A stretch of DNA of 64,000 nucleotides from Micrasema longulum (GCA_022494885.1 JAGVSM010002731.1:1-64000), one strand, 5' to 3'; positions 12,375-23,984 are shown, numbered from the stretch's first letter. The notes: generated from the letters alone by a model not told the origin. Made by a program: numbers and translations.

Positions 12375-13479
12375 AATAAACGGATCGTCAACAAGGAATC
12401 CAGTTTCTCACGGGTCCATTTTCACGGTATAAAAGGGCCTGAATATACGCGTACACACCCGTTGCAGCGGCCATTACTCTTTTTCACAACATTTATATTT
12501 TTTGGTAAAGTTTTCAAGAATGTAGTTGAGTTTGAGGTTTAGATAAACTCATGATTTTCTCTTCATGTGCGAAATGTCTGTCGAAAAATATTCTCAACAG
12601 TCGAGACTAATAAACCAGGGACTGAAATTATAATATAAACTACCAGACAAAACTAAATAAAAAGACTCAGACAGCCTTAACCAGAGATGTTAAAATATTA
12701 TAATTTACAATAGAATATGAATTTAAAAAAGAAAAATATATGATTTTAAATAAATATAATCCGAAAATAATAATTGTTTTTCCAGGAAAATGGCTAAATA
12801 GTGCAAAGCCAATTCTACTATATGAAACATAAAAATATTTAATTTTCGCATAACAATGTATAGATAATTTGCATGATATGTAATGAATTAAATTTTAATA
12901 AAATAAAATTTTCTAATAAATTAAAATAAAAAATAATAAAAAATCAGATGAACACCAAACGAAATACTTTATTAATTTATTAGTATTGAAACAAAAATAA
13001 ACTAATTTAAAAAAAAACGGTTGACTCGTGCATTTTTTGTTTTTATTTTTTTCAACCATGATTTTTTTTAACATTTAGAGTATACTAATTTATTTAAAAT
13101 TTATTTTGATTTATAAAAAATAATAACTTCATGATTTAAATTAGATTCACAGAAAAGTGCCAAATTTTCGCATGAACTGAAGAATGGTTCAGTGATCTCA
13201 TTTCGCCTAAGTGGGTGATGTCTCGGTCCAAAGACTAGAGACGATCTTACCCAGAACTGTTTAATGATATGCTCGCCATTTTAGTTAATTATTATTATTC
13301 ATTATTGAGTTCAAGCGCCTGATGGTTTTATTGTTTCCAATTCGGCACAAACACACGGAAAGGTGTTTCCTGTGAGTGCACATATTGTTTTACTATGCCA
13401 TATAGTAGGTATTCGCTGTATAGTCCGACTCGTTTATGAAGAGCGAGGAGTAATTTTTTAAATTATTTTTATTTTATTA
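12375..13479. other. intergenic, no gene seen
   Basis: Very AT-rich stretch. No coding frame, repeat or RNA gene is supported. Confidence 0.4.
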
Positions 13480-13790
13480 AAGAAATATATTTGCGTTCTT
13501 ATGACTAACCCAAAAATTTAATTTTGATGGCCATTTTCAACGAGTTGTAAATAACTCACTATTAGAGACTATAAGTATAATATATTAAATCATGTAAATG
13601 AATGCCTCGACACGGGTTGTCCCAGTGAGGTATTCATATTTTAAAAAAAAGTTTTATGTAAAACGTGAAATAAGAAATAAATAAATAAATTAGAAAATGG
13701 AATCAAGTTGCGGTAGAGAGAGATTCAAACCACGGACCTTTGGTCCGTGAGTCTGAGACACTAGCCACAGGACCACAACCCGATTATTAA
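13480..13790 (-). repeat. tRNA-derived SINE family B
   Basis: Read on the minus strand: a head GGGTTGTGGTCCTGTGGCTA, a mirror stem of ACGGACC/GGTCCGT, a B-box-like GGTTTGAATC, then a body TTTACAACTCGTTGAAAATG and AAATTTTTGGGTTAGTCATA. The same order occurs at 23.6, 31.7, 34.2 and 48.2 kb. An extra A-rich stretch sits between head and body here. Confidence 0.75.
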
Positions 13791-14384
13791 TGAGTTTATT
13801 GCGACAAGAAAAATCTTTTCTAAAAAAATAAAAACTTCTTAGTTGTACTTCTATATTTTATGGTTATTCCCGCATCTAATTTTTATTTTATTAATTTATT
13901 TAACTCTTTGTACATAGTGTTATTGTACATTGGCGAGCTTATTGCCAAATGACAATTTACTCCAACTAACCATTAAAATAAAAGTTACAAAACATATTTA
14001 ATAGAAAATAAATAAAAAAAAGTTAAAGATTTATAAAAACAGAACTAACTGTATTTGCATATAAATCACCTTAAATAAATACTATTACTCAACGGGCACA
14101 AGGAAAAAAGAAGAAATAAGAAAGGAGGAGAGGTTAAGGAAGAGAAAGGAGATATTTCTTTAAACAGATACACTGTAGTAACATCTTTGATGTTTGATGG
14201 GAGATAATTCTACAGTCGAGCTTTTTCTTACCTAGGGATAGTGATAAAGGGCTTTCATACGACATTTAAAAACCCTTAAAGTATGTCAAAATAAATCGAA
14301 TCACATGATACTAACTAGAGGATTTCAATTAGATTTAGGCATCTCGATTATTGTTATTAAGAAAACAATACTAAATGGTGCCTA

Positions 14385-14602
14385 AGGATGAAAAAAAAGG
14401 AATAACCCACTAAGCCTTTATTTTAGAGGGTTGTCAAAAGGTGGGAAAGAGAGAATGTGGAAGAGGGTTATGAAAAATACACCACAACACCCAAACTAAT
14501 TGAGATTTTTTTTGTAGGAATTTTTCATGCAACTGATGGGAACCGAACCAGCGACGCCGATTTCATAGTTGGCCCTCTAAGCAACTGCGCCGCGGTGCCT
14601 GT
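14385..14602 (-). repeat. tRNA-derived SINE family C
   Basis: On the minus strand: a head beginning GGCACCGCGGCGCAGTTGCT with B box GGTTCGGTTCCC, followed by the body CATAACCCTCTTCCACATTC and TTTCCCACCTTTTGACAACC. A second, better copy lies at 52.84-53.05 kb. Confidence 0.7.
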
Positions 14603-14604
14603 AA

Positions 14605-15761
14605 AAATTGTAAATACAGTTCTCATTTCTTTGTCGATCTGTATTACTGTAAATAATTAGATCAGTAAAGCGTAGTCTAAATAAGTACTCCTTCTTAAGG
14701 TGCCTTATCGAGGGGAATCGACGTTGGCGATCACTGCAGTGAAAGCATTTCCGTCCTGCGCTACTTCTATTGCTCTCTATCCCTGAACAAATATAAGTTT
14801 TATAGTGAGAAGATCTTTTAATATAATTATGTATCCCCGTACTGTGGGCCAACTTTTAGTGACACCTGATTTTTATAATCCGAATCATTTCTGTCAAACT
14901 TATATGTTATTCTCGTTTATATATTTTATAGGTGCATATAATATGCATTTGTGTGTTCGTTTTGAATCAACGTTCGCGTATTGTCAAACCTTATTTTATT
15001 GTTGTCATTATATCGTATTTACTGCATTTTGTGGTTACCTACCGTATTGTATGGGACTCGTCGCACATTATTCATTCGATGTGTATCAGTTAAATTTTTA
15101 AATAAAATATCGGTTTTGAAATTTAACATACTTAAAAAAAAAACAATTTATAACATTTTTTTATTTGAATTTTAACAAAAAGGTTTCTTACTTTTTACTA
15201 AGCTCTTTATTGTACCATTTTAAATACAATTACAAGTTTTAAACAATATTTTTTTATACTTACGCACCCACACACACGCACCCTCTTCCTCATTCATTCC
15301 CACACGCACATGTATCCTCTCCCTCATTCATTCACGCATACACACATTCACATACACATGAATACAAACGTCACACAAATACAATTACAAAACTTCTTCT
15401 CTTATATTATGTGTCATTATATTTACAGTGGATTTTTTTCATTGGCGTTAGCATTGTTAATATTTTTCTACTTATTTTATTTATGTAATAACTGTAAAAA
15501 TCCCAAAGAAAATAAAATAAAATATTCCTCAGCCAGGACGACTGCTTATTGATGCACTCGCCGTAGCAATTCCTGGGAAAAGATGACCAGAGTGGTTTTC
15601 AGTTGCCTTGTCTGGTGAATTTTAAAATATGCATTTCTTAAAATAAAGTAGGTTGATTGCAATTTATTTACGTATGTAGTCAAGAGTATTTAACTGGTAA
15701 ACAATGGCTGTTTTTTTTTTGTAAAAAAATACATTATGAAATCGGAAAAAAATATTATATA
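14605..15761. other. intergenic, CA-rich stretch, no gene seen
   Basis: A CA-rich segment at 15262-15365 contains two loose ~30-bp units (CACACGCA...CCTCATTCATTC). Open frames of 98 and 80 codons here show no domain or splice context and look like chance. Confidence 0.4.
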
Positions 15762-16144
15762 TACACCGCAAGACAAATAAATTTACGAGTTCTCAAAAAA
15801 AACTAAAATTGACATATAATGAATTATTCTTGATATTTAATTAGTTTTTTTTATATTGTTTGACATATGTGATGACTACTCGTTATTTCAAGGTTAAAAT
15901 AAAAAATCTTACTCATGAATTGTACTTAGAAATTGCCATTATATATCAGGTATCAGATTACCCGAACCTTAGAGACCCATAACGGTTCATTTATGGTCGA
16001 GTGTTTGTGATGGAATAATAAAAGACATGTTATTTTTTAATTCATATTTAAGAAGTAGGTTCTTATCGCTTTATTTTAAATTAAAGTATTTTACATTTAA
16101 ACATATTTATAACATTTAAAAATATTTATAACATTTAAAAATAT

Positions 16145-17243
16145 TTAGTACTTAGTGAATTCACCTTTATTTTTTATAACATGTAAAATTCTATTATTTA
16201 GAGAAGCGTAAAGCGAATCTAAAATTTCTGATGTTATTTCTTCTTCCCAAACTTGAATTAAGTTTTTTTTTAATTCCTCAATGTTTTTTGATTTTTTTTT
16301 TCCCGACTTTTTTTTTCATAATCGCCCATAAATTTTCTATCGGGTTCAAATCAGGGCTATTCCCGGGCCACGTCAACGATTTTAAGCCAATTTTCTCCTT
16401 GAATTCATTGATCTATAAAAACAATAAATTATTTATCATGTGGTCACAAAATGCATTTAAAAATATATATATTTGTACTCACAGTGTGGGCTCTATGGCA
16501 CGGCGCAGAATCGTCCTGAAAAATTGGGTCCGCGGTATACTGCGTAATGTCCTCGATTGTTGGAATAATATGTTTTTTTAACACTTTTTTGTACTGAATG
16601 GCATTCATCGTACCCTGTACAAAATTTAGAGGTCCTAAACTGTATGCTGTCATGCACCCCCAAATCATCACGTAGGGTGAATGTTTAACGGTTCGAGTGA
16701 CGCACGACGGATGATATCTTTCCCCACGTTTTCGTCGAACTATCTTTCTGCCGTCTGGACCAAAAGGTTGAATTTTGATTCATCAGAGAAAACAACATTT
16801 TGCCAATCCTCCAAGGTCCAATTCTGGTGCTCTTTCGCCCAATCCAGTCTAGCCTTCTTCATTTTGTCCGTGAGTAATGGTTTCTTTGCGGACTCCGTGC
16901 TTGGAAACCATGCTCCAACAGCCGCCTGGACACTGTTTTTACTGAAAATGTTGATGTGTTGGTAGACTGCACCTCTGCGTGTATTTCAGGTGCCGTTAAA
17001 AATCGATCGCGCATAACAATTTTTTTTATTAAGCGATCATCTCGGGCAGATGTCACGCGCCCCCGTCCGCTTTCTTTTTTTCCGTTCTATGGATCCAGTT
17101 TCTTGGATTTTTTAAAATAAAAACCTCACTGCACCTTCTGAATACCCAACTCGACGAGATATTTTACAATTAGATATGTTTTCTTGCGACAATGTGATTA
17201 TTTTGGATTTTATCGCAATCGACATTTGCTTTGCACTTTCCAT
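16145..17243 (-). pseudogene. Tc1-type transposase, DD34E, degenerate
   Basis: The start is the ATG at 17243 (MESAKQMS), then a helix-turn-helix region (ISRRVGYSEGAVRF) interrupted by TAA, a basic linker, SARDDRLIKKIV, a second HTH (TVSRRLLEHGF), then WTLEDWQNVVFSDESKFN with the first catalytic D, a stop, IWGCMTAYSLGP, then FQDDSAPCHRAHT with the second D, and WPGNSPDLNPIENLW with the catalytic E, ending GEFTKY stop. At least three frameshifts and two stops separate the pieces. Between the second D and the E there is a 70-bp intron-like insert. Confidence 0.88.
16413..16482 (-). other. candidate intron in the Tc1 transposase
   Basis: On the minus strand the insert starts GTGAGT and ends TTTATTGTTTTTATAG, a good donor and a pyrimidine-rich acceptor. 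It interrupts the frame between ACT (16483-16485) and ATC (16410-16412) in phase 0. Read through, it brings stop codons. Removed, it joins HRAHT to INEFKEK and leaves exactly 34 residues between the catalytic D and E. Confidence 0.65.
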
Positions 17244-17699
17244 GATTGTTGTGTTATGTTCACTCAAACGCGGGTAAAACAAGACTGCTGAGACATTTTA
17301 AAATGTAAATATTGTAGAAAGGTGACACATAGTGTCCTTAATTTATTAAACAAAAGAAAGAGGTATCGATAAAGGATTTCTTAGAAAAAGGGTTCAGTAA
17401 AGTCAAGGGGCGCGGTAGCAGGTAAACTCGTATTTTTTTTTGTCTTGCGGTGTAATGTGTACAACAATTTTTAAATTGTATACATATTTTCAATATTTTG
17501 ATTGTGTTAAATGAGAAATTCCCATTATATACTAATTGAGAAAAATAACTCATAATAAAAAATATTATATTTGTACTATTATTTTATGTCTATTATTAGG
17601 TGTCCGAAAAAAACTTTAGAGTACACAGAAGAATATGTATGTAGGTATATGTGTGCGATATTTCAAGATTTCAAATAAAATTAAAATAAATGGATAACG

Positions 17700-17880
17700 A
17701 AAAACAAAAAAAACTTTTAAATAATGATTTAATAACTTATATTTATAATTAAGTTATTAATTTTAAAATACTTGGTACACTTCCACTTATTTATTTGACC
17801 AATTAGCGCTTTCACCCTCTAATGGGCATCTTCAGACTGGATAGAATTCCATCAAGAATTCTCAATAAATAATTTATATA
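17700..17880 (-). repeat. solo terminal repeat of a Penelope-like element
   Basis: Carries the reverse complement of the block after the PLE frame at 9.97-10.06 kb (hammerhead motif, then AAGTGGAAGTGTACCAAGTA). On the other side is GAATTCCATCAAGAATTCTC, also present at 10107. No PLE reading frame is adjacent, so this seems to be a solo or truncated terminal repeat. The relative orientation of the two blocks differs from the first copy. Confidence 0.65.
17798..17841 (-). ncRNA. second hammerhead-ribozyme-like motif
   Basis: The minus strand reads CCAGT, CTGAAGA, TGCCC, ATTAGA, GGGT, GAAA, GCGCTA, ATTGGT. All core bases match the motif at 9980. The helix III loop is CG instead of CT, and helix I has five pairs. 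Conservation of paired and core bases in both copies supports the fold. Confidence 0.72.
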
Positions 17881-18346
17881 AAATAATCTTATAAATAAAT
17901 TTAGTTCGGGTATTGGCTCTTTATAATTACGTTTGACTCCACATATTATTTTATTCAACGCAAATTCACACAATTGCGTGATTTCTCCTATACCTGTGGG
18001 TATATTATACTAACCCAATACCTTTGCAAAAGATCATTGCCAGTTCCCACGAGTATTGCATAGAAAACTGTGGCAAAAAATCGATCAAATTAATAATAAT
18101 ATGTAGAAATGATATTAGGTTACGAAATTTCTTTAATATTACTAATTGAGATAAATAAACTTCGGCCGTTCGGCTGTACTCGGGTGCATCTTATGGCTCG
18201 TGACTCTAAGTTCTCGCGAGTTCTATAATCTTACATATTTATATTTTTGTAATTCCTTTATACGCAGTTAACACGTTAAAGTTCCCATAGCGTAAACCGA
18301 AGAACTGTTACATATAAGTTCTCTTTATATATTTAATTCCTCTGTA

Positions 18347-18995
18347 CGTGTGATGTCACTGAACTCCTCCTAAACGGCTTAACCGATTTGCGTGCGGTTT
18401 TCAGAGAAATATAGATCTTTGCGCTGTGCGTGTTCGTAGATATTACTTCAATCGAATATGTTTAAAAGAAGTAAGGAGCATAAATGTTTTATTTATCGAT
18501 CTACTAGGGTTGCATTCAAGGAAAATGCATTTACAAAAAATGGAAACATTTTGTTTTTTTGTGTATAAAAAAGTATGTTTTTGAATGTTTACAAACATTA
18601 TTTATTTTTTGTGAATCTCAATCAGTTTTATCCCTTAAATTACTTATAATTTCCACCCGTTTATTTATTTTTACTGGATTTTTGGTAATACTAAAATAAT
18701 ATTAAATTCAATACATTTTAAAAAATCGTATTCCTACATAAGTACACCCCTCTGTTGGTGAGAAGACCAGAGTTTGATGTTTGGAAAAAGAATGCCATAT
18801 TTGAAAGAAAATTTGTTTTATGTTTTGGAATTCAACCATAAACAAGTACCTAGGTAGCTAGTTAAATTCAATATTTGATATTCAGTTTTTAGTTTTGGAA
18901 TGTAATCACAAACAAGTACCTAGGTACATACTTATCAATGAAAGTCTTTTTCCAAACTGGCAAGCCAACGTTCGGGCAGGACAACGTCTGTCGGG
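18347..18995 (+). mobile_element. non-autonomous Helitron-like element
   Basis: Begins near GTGTGATGTCACTGAACTCC and ends GGACAACGTCTGTCGGGTCA. The terminal part holds a short GACA/TGTC hairpin typical of the 3' ends of insect Helitrons, and the interior has the AACGGCTTAACCGATTT block often seen in them. An inverted copy of the same length and order lies at 51.08-51.74 kb. No Rep/helicase coding sequence is present. Confidence 0.65.
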
Positions 18996-19208
18996 TCAGC
19001 AAGTATATAATGTATATATTACATAACATAACAATGAACCATTATTTTAATGAATTCGTAAGGTTGAACAACAAAAACGCATAATTTTAGGCGTTTTGCG
19101 AAACTAGAGTGGAAATTTGGTTTCGGGATTGGCTGAAAATCTTGTTTCAGTCAGTCATTATATGCCAGTTTTGGAATATGTAAAAAATTTAACCAATAAA
19201 TCGTTATA

Positions 19209-19568
19209 CAGGTTGTTCTTTAAACCCCGTCACATCCGAAACCACGATGATCAGTATGGGCAAGAAGACATAATAGCATAATTAAAAAAATATTTAGAAC
19301 GAAGAAAATTTGTAAAATTAAATATTGGTAAAAAACAAATGGTTGCTTACTTCTGCGAGGGGGGCGCAGCCGTGTGGTTGACGGTGTATCATACTCCCCC
19401 TCCTCGTTTCTCCTTGCAGAAGTAATAAACCATTTTTTTCCTATATTTTATTTTTAAGATTTTAGTGGTTCTAAAAATTAATTTTAATGTGCCAATATGT
19501 CTTCTTGCTCATACCGATTATTGGTTGATACGTGGTTTCGGATGTGACAGAGTTTAAAGAACAACCTG
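19209..19568. repeat. palindromic MITE family B, copy 2, with intact centre
   Basis: A 360-bp element flanked by TA, ends CAGGTTGTTCTTTAAACCCC and its inverse. Unlike copy 1 it keeps the middle, where GGTTGCTTACTTCTGC and GCAGAAGTAATAAACC form the inner stem around a roughly 65-base GC-rich loop. Nearly the whole element can fold into one hairpin. Confidence 0.85.
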
Positions 19569-19689
19569 TATTACAAACCAAAATTTTAATTTCAATAATA
19601 TGTGCTTTCATCTGAAGGAATAAGATGTATGTTAGGTACTGAATGTAATAAATGTAATGTTTGTGATTAACATATTACAACAGAGATGA

Positions 19690-19870
19690 AAAACATTTTA
19701 AAGAAGGTAATATAGAAGTCTAGGCATCTACAGAGCTTATGACCTGTCATTGGCTGGTTTAAGTAGCCACTTTACACACTGTAAAATTCATCATTTTGCC
19801 CATATTCGAACATCTAAATTCCTTTAATTCTTTCATCTGTTGATGTTTGTGAAGCTCAGTTTTTGCAAAG
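19690..19870 (+). repeat. fragment of the ~385-bp satellite-like repeat
   Basis: Contains GACCTGTCATTGGCTGGTTT, AAGT(A/G)GCCACTTTACACACT and the CATCTGTTGATGTTTGTGAA block, in the same order as the units at 23.1 and 37.2 kb. Confidence 0.7.
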
Positions 19871-19984
19871 TGACCGGTCATAATCCCTGTACCTTCAATA
19901 ATATATCCATGGCTTTATCCCACTGAGTTTCTCCAGGGTATGCTTGGTTACAGCAGTTTGAAGACTAGAAGGAATGTTTATTTA

Positions 19985-20390
19985 ACAACGCACTTCTTTC
20001 GATTGTTGCGCGGTATCCTTGACAACCTTGAAATTATGCGGATCATTAGCTTTTATGTTCCGGATAGTTAGTTACCTTAGACAGCGTCAGCATAGAATGT
20101 TTCACATTCCAATATACAAGACCAACCTGCCAATGTTTATGCCTGTTGGAAGGGCTATCTCTATGTTGGACAATATTACTTTGGACATTGACATTTTTCA
20201 CGTCTCTGAGGGAGTTTTTCGTTACAAAATTCTCTCACTTTTTTAACATATTATTCTCTGGATATTACGTATACTTATGTGTTATTTATATATATACCTA
20301 ATTTTACCTAATTATTTTAATTAATTCTATATGTATGAATTCAGATATTCCATTTTGTAATGTACATATTCATAAATAAATAAAATTGAA
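19985..20390 (+). pseudogene. LINE reverse transcriptase C terminus and 3' tail
   Basis: One open frame (20019-20246) reads RQRQHRMFHIPIYKTNLPMF, then SMLDNI and DIDIFHVSEGVFRYKI before a stop. The pattern of basic residues, FHIP..KTN and a DIFH..F motif just before the stop resembles the extreme C terminus of insect LINE reverse transcriptases. The AT-rich sequence after it ends in ATAAATAAATAAAATTG, like a poly(A)-type tail. The 5' side is truncated. Confidence 0.6.
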
Positions 20391-20795
20391 TGAAAATGTT
20401 CTTTATATCTGTTTTAATATGTTAATATGAACAGTTCCCCAGGGAGTTGAATCCAGTCCTTGTCTACAAAAAAATTGACAAACTCAAAATATTGCTAATG
20501 TAAATGAAGTGGTCTTTCTAAAACTGTATTGGTGGTTGTTTAGTTGTTCATGATAAATTAGTTTTAGTTTGTTTATAAATGACGCTCAATCAATCAATCG
20601 CCGTGATTTTAATTAATTATCAATTATCGCACACATATGGTAGGTAAATACAAAACACAAGATTTCTCTTGAATTATTTACATACATAATTAAACACATG
20701 ATTTAGAAATCTAAATAAAATTACAATATTTGTAGTTATCTTGATCGTTGACTACGTTAAATGTATCAATCCACGCTTAATAAAATAAATCAGTT

Positions 20796-20859
20796 GGAAA
20801 TAAAACCGCGGATCCTATTTATGACAGTCGATGCTCTAACCACTACACCAAGACGGGGA
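20796..20859 (-). repeat. tRNA-like SINE head fragment
   Basis: Minus strand TCCCCGTCTTGGTGTAGTGG then TTAGAGCATCGACTGTCAT, with a weak B-box region CGGTTTTATTTCC. It resembles a tRNA 5' half with an A box. The 3' acceptor strand does not pair, so it is not a functional tRNA gene. Confidence 0.5.
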
Positions 20860-21690
20860 CGTCCAGTGAGATCGAATGTAATGACCCCATGTTAATGTGT
20901 TAGTGCTTGTCGATGAACCGAGTAAACATTCAAATTTCGTTTTTGTTAGTAGGTACACTAGAATGATTTACTGAAGACTTGTTGTTACGCACACATAAAG
21001 TAGTGGTCATTAATGATTTGAATAGACTGTATCAACGTATTACTTACTAAATATTTGTGTATTTACAGTATCCTCCTCATACTGCCTATTAACGAAAAGG
21101 CGGACTGTAATGGAAAAACGAATTTCATTCAGTTTTGTGATAGGTTGGGAATATTTGAATAAAGGATAGGAACATGGAATGGACACCTACCTTTCATGTG
21201 ATGTGAATGTTCTTCAATTTCGGGCACTGGATGATGAAATGCACTATGAAATGTAATAATGTTAACAACGACGCGCGACGAATTCAAGAACTTTTTATGC
21301 CAGAGATAATGTAGAACTATGTTTTATCTAATGTGATATTATGTCAAAAATGTTGTTTTGTTTTTGTTCTAAATCCAAATCTTCTAATTTTGAATTTATT
21401 CTATCTCGATGGTAGGTACTATAAGAATGGGCCGAGGGAAGGATGGGAAAGAGAGGTAATTAGCCAGGAAAAACATTGATAAATGCTGTTATTTACTAAA
21501 CACTGCCTAAGTTTGAACATCGACATTAATTCGATTCTTTAATTTGTTAATTTATTTGAACTAAACCAATAAAACTGTAAAAAGTTTATTGCAAACCTTA
21601 ATAAATGCAAGCCGCCTCAATTAAAAAAGTACAGTATTATGCAAAAACACGAATGAATACGTAATCAATGAACAAATAAAATAAATATGC
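20860..21690. other. intergenic, no gene seen
   Basis: No supported coding region, repeat or RNA gene. Confidence 0.4.
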
Positions 21691-21694
21691 CATA

Positions 21695-21965
21695 TTTGAG
21701 TTTGTCCAAATGTTTGTAGACAAAGTATGTAAAAACTAGTATGTCAAATTATTCAGTCAGATGAATCTCTTCACAAAAATAAAGGTTTCAGCTCTTTAAC
21801 TTCACTAAAATCAACAAATGGAAGAAATATGGACGTTCAAATATAAGCAAAATGGTTAATGTTACACAGTGTATAAAGTGGCCACTTAAACCAGCTAATG
21901 ACAGGTCATAAGCCTTGTAGATGCCTAGACTTCCATATTCCCTTTTCTAAGGTATTCTCCATCCC
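21695..21965 (-). repeat. satellite-like repeat, inverted copy
   Basis: Contains TTTGAGTTTGTCCAAATGTT at the left, then the inverse unit (GTGGCCACTTAAACCAGCTA, ATGACAGGTCATAAGCC). It is the same family as at 19.7, 23.1, 28.8 and 37.1 kb. It shares the flank ATTCAGTCAGATGAATCTCT with the copy at 28.98 kb. Confidence 0.7.
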
Positions 21966-22572
21966 TATTGTAATTTGTTAAAATAAATATGATTAAATAT
22001 TTTTTCCTTTGGTGCAGTATGTTACCTATTTCTCCAGATATTAAAAAATATTAAAGTATGAAGGTGAGTCTCTTCTGAATTCTTTGACCATTTTTTTTAA
22101 TAATGAAAGTACCTGTTAGTAATATTAAAAAAAAAAAAACATCATTTTTAATTAGTTCTGGTTCTTCCCTGAAGCCAGTTTTGTGTCTATCCAACCATAA
22201 TACCAAGGGCAAAATATAACCAAACAAACATCCAACCACAATTTGTAAAACGAAACAATGAGATTACATTTTTAATTATTCCGGATGAAGACTGTCCTGC
22301 CACGAAATATGTTAATGATTACCTACATACATTGTGCGTTTAAGGACATATTTATTATTTATTAATTGTACGTTATGTTCTATGTTTAAATATCTTACAA
22401 TGAGATAAGGTAGTGGATTATAACTATCTGATTTGAGAAATAAGGTTGTTAAACTGTAAGAAACAAACTATAAAATAACGTTTCTACAAACAACAGATTT
22501 TTCCATAATCGAAGTCTTGAAGTGATTTTAACGGCAATATTAAATTATATCAATTTTGCAAATAAGTAAGTC

Positions 22573-22808
22573 GGTCTCGTGGTGTAATGGTCAGCGAGTT
22601 TGCCTACCAAACGAGAGGTTTTGGATTCGATTCCCAACATGATTGATATGAAATATTTATTTTAAAGGGTGTTTTCAAACCATAATATTTCATTGTCCCT
22701 GGACTGGTATCTGAAGCGTAAGACTACCTAGATCATCTTACCTTCATGTAACAAAAAATGATCAAGATACCCTATGCACCATTAGGTGCGGAAAGGGAAT
22801 GATGATGA
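22573..22808 (+). repeat. tRNA-derived SINE family A, most complete copy
   Basis: Head GGTCTCGTGGTGTAATGGTC with A box, B box GGATTCGATTCCC (22623-22635), body ATGAAATATTTATTTTAAAG and CCTGGACTGG, then GATCATCTTACCTTCATGTA, ending ACCATTAGGTGCGGAAAGGG with an ATGATGA tail. Pol III internal promoter boxes plus a unique body define a tRNA-derived SINE. Confidence 0.85.
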
Positions 22809-23034
22809 ACACAGGACATTGCGTTAACAGGGTTATCTACAATAATTGGAAATAATAATTGTTATTAAATACAGACCAGCGAAGTTTCAAATAACAATCA
22901 TACATACATGTTAAAATATGGTACATTCTTAATTATGTAGGAATCAAGCCAAAATAATACGTATGTATAAGATTTTTTTACTGATAAAAAAAACACTTTA
23001 ATTGGCTCTTCCGTAACTTGTTACATGTCACTTG

Positions 23035-23530
23035 GTAGCTTTTTCCTTTCAAGCGACGATATATTCAACTATTTATTTTATATTTGTTGCAACAGAGAGG
23101 AAAAACATTTTCGAGAAGGGAATATGGGAGTCTAGGCCCTTAGAACCTAGACCTGCCATTGGCTGGTTTAAGTGGCCACTTTACACACTCTGTGTAACAT
23201 TCACCATTCTACCTATGTTTGAACATTCAAATTTCCTCAACTCTTCCATCTGTTGACTTTTGTGAAGGAAAAGAGCTGAAACCTTTATCATGTGGGTGAG
23301 ATTAATCCGGCTGAACCAATTCACCTACTAGGCAACGTTTGGAAACAATTTTCCAATTTTGTATACTTCTTCTTTTACCAGGTAGTTAATTCAATAATGT
23401 TTTGAGTGTGTCCAAATGCTTGCAGACTGTCTGGATTTTTTCCCTAGAGAGTTGTTCATATTTAAATTTGTTGCAACAGAGAGGGAAAACATTTTCGAGA
23501 AGGGAATATGGGAGTCTAGGCACTTACATC
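23035..23530 (+). repeat. satellite-like repeat, about 1.3 units in tandem
   Basis: TTGCAACAGAGAGG followed by AAAACATTTTCGAGAAGGGA occurs near 23089 and again near 23475, a spacing of about 387 bp. Between them lie the CATTGGCTGGTTTAAGTGGC block, CGGCTGAACC, the CTTCTTCTTTTACCAGG block and TTTTGAGTGTGTCCAAATGC. Confidence 0.8.
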
Positions 23531-23611
23531 ACGTTTATTTATTACTATTCGTTTTTTACAAGTCAAATAGTTTATTGTAACCCCGCAATGGCTGAAAAAT
23601 ACTTTCCTGTA

Positions 23612-23708
23612 ATTAGAAAATGGTAATCAAGTTGGAGTAGAGTGGGATGCGAACCATGGACCTTTGATCCGTGAGTCCGAGACACTAGCCACGGGACCAC
23701 AACCCGAA
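23612..23708 (-). repeat. SINE family B, head part
   Basis: Minus strand CGGGTTGTGGTCCCGTGGCT, ACTCACGGATCAAAGGTCC and B-box region GGTTCGCATCCC, ending at ATTACCATTTTCTAAT. It is truncated after the head. Confidence 0.75.
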
Positions 23709-23984
23709 TGATTAATATATAAGAATAAATACGTAATTCCGATACTGATTTGTCCTGTTTTTTATTTTAGTGGTTAAACACAAAAAATTTCACTTTCACA
23801 GTCCACTTTCGTATAATCGGAGAACGATCGCAAGACATCGCCGAAGATAAATTTTAATGATATGAATTTAATAAATGACTTGGTATTATTATTGAACATG
23901 TTGATCAGTTAGAAGCTTATTAGTCCCCAACTAAAAAAATAACGTTCAAACAAACAAACAATCCATCACGCTGTTTCCCCGTAG

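Larger units (their letters stand above)
15764..17452 (-). mobile_element. Tc1-like DNA transposon, near full length
   Basis: A 1689-bp element flanked by TA (15762-15763, 17453-17454). The terminal inverted repeats begin CACCGCAAGACAAA on both ends and extend into TACGAG. It carries one transposase gene on the minus strand, broken by frameshifts and stops. Size, TA duplication and coding content fit the Tc1 group of Tc1/mariner. With both ends and most of the transposase present, decay is moderate. Confidence 0.9.

Noticed and set aside
14805..15101. 98-codon plus-strand open frame with Tyr/Phe/Cys-rich sequence
   Set aside because: It looks hydrophobic enough to be a membrane protein, but the composition follows the AT bias and nothing supports a start or neighbouring exons.
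22573..22640. Functional tRNA gene
   Set aside because: A and B boxes are present but the acceptor strands do not pair and a SINE body follows. The same holds for 20796-20859 and 41465-41528.
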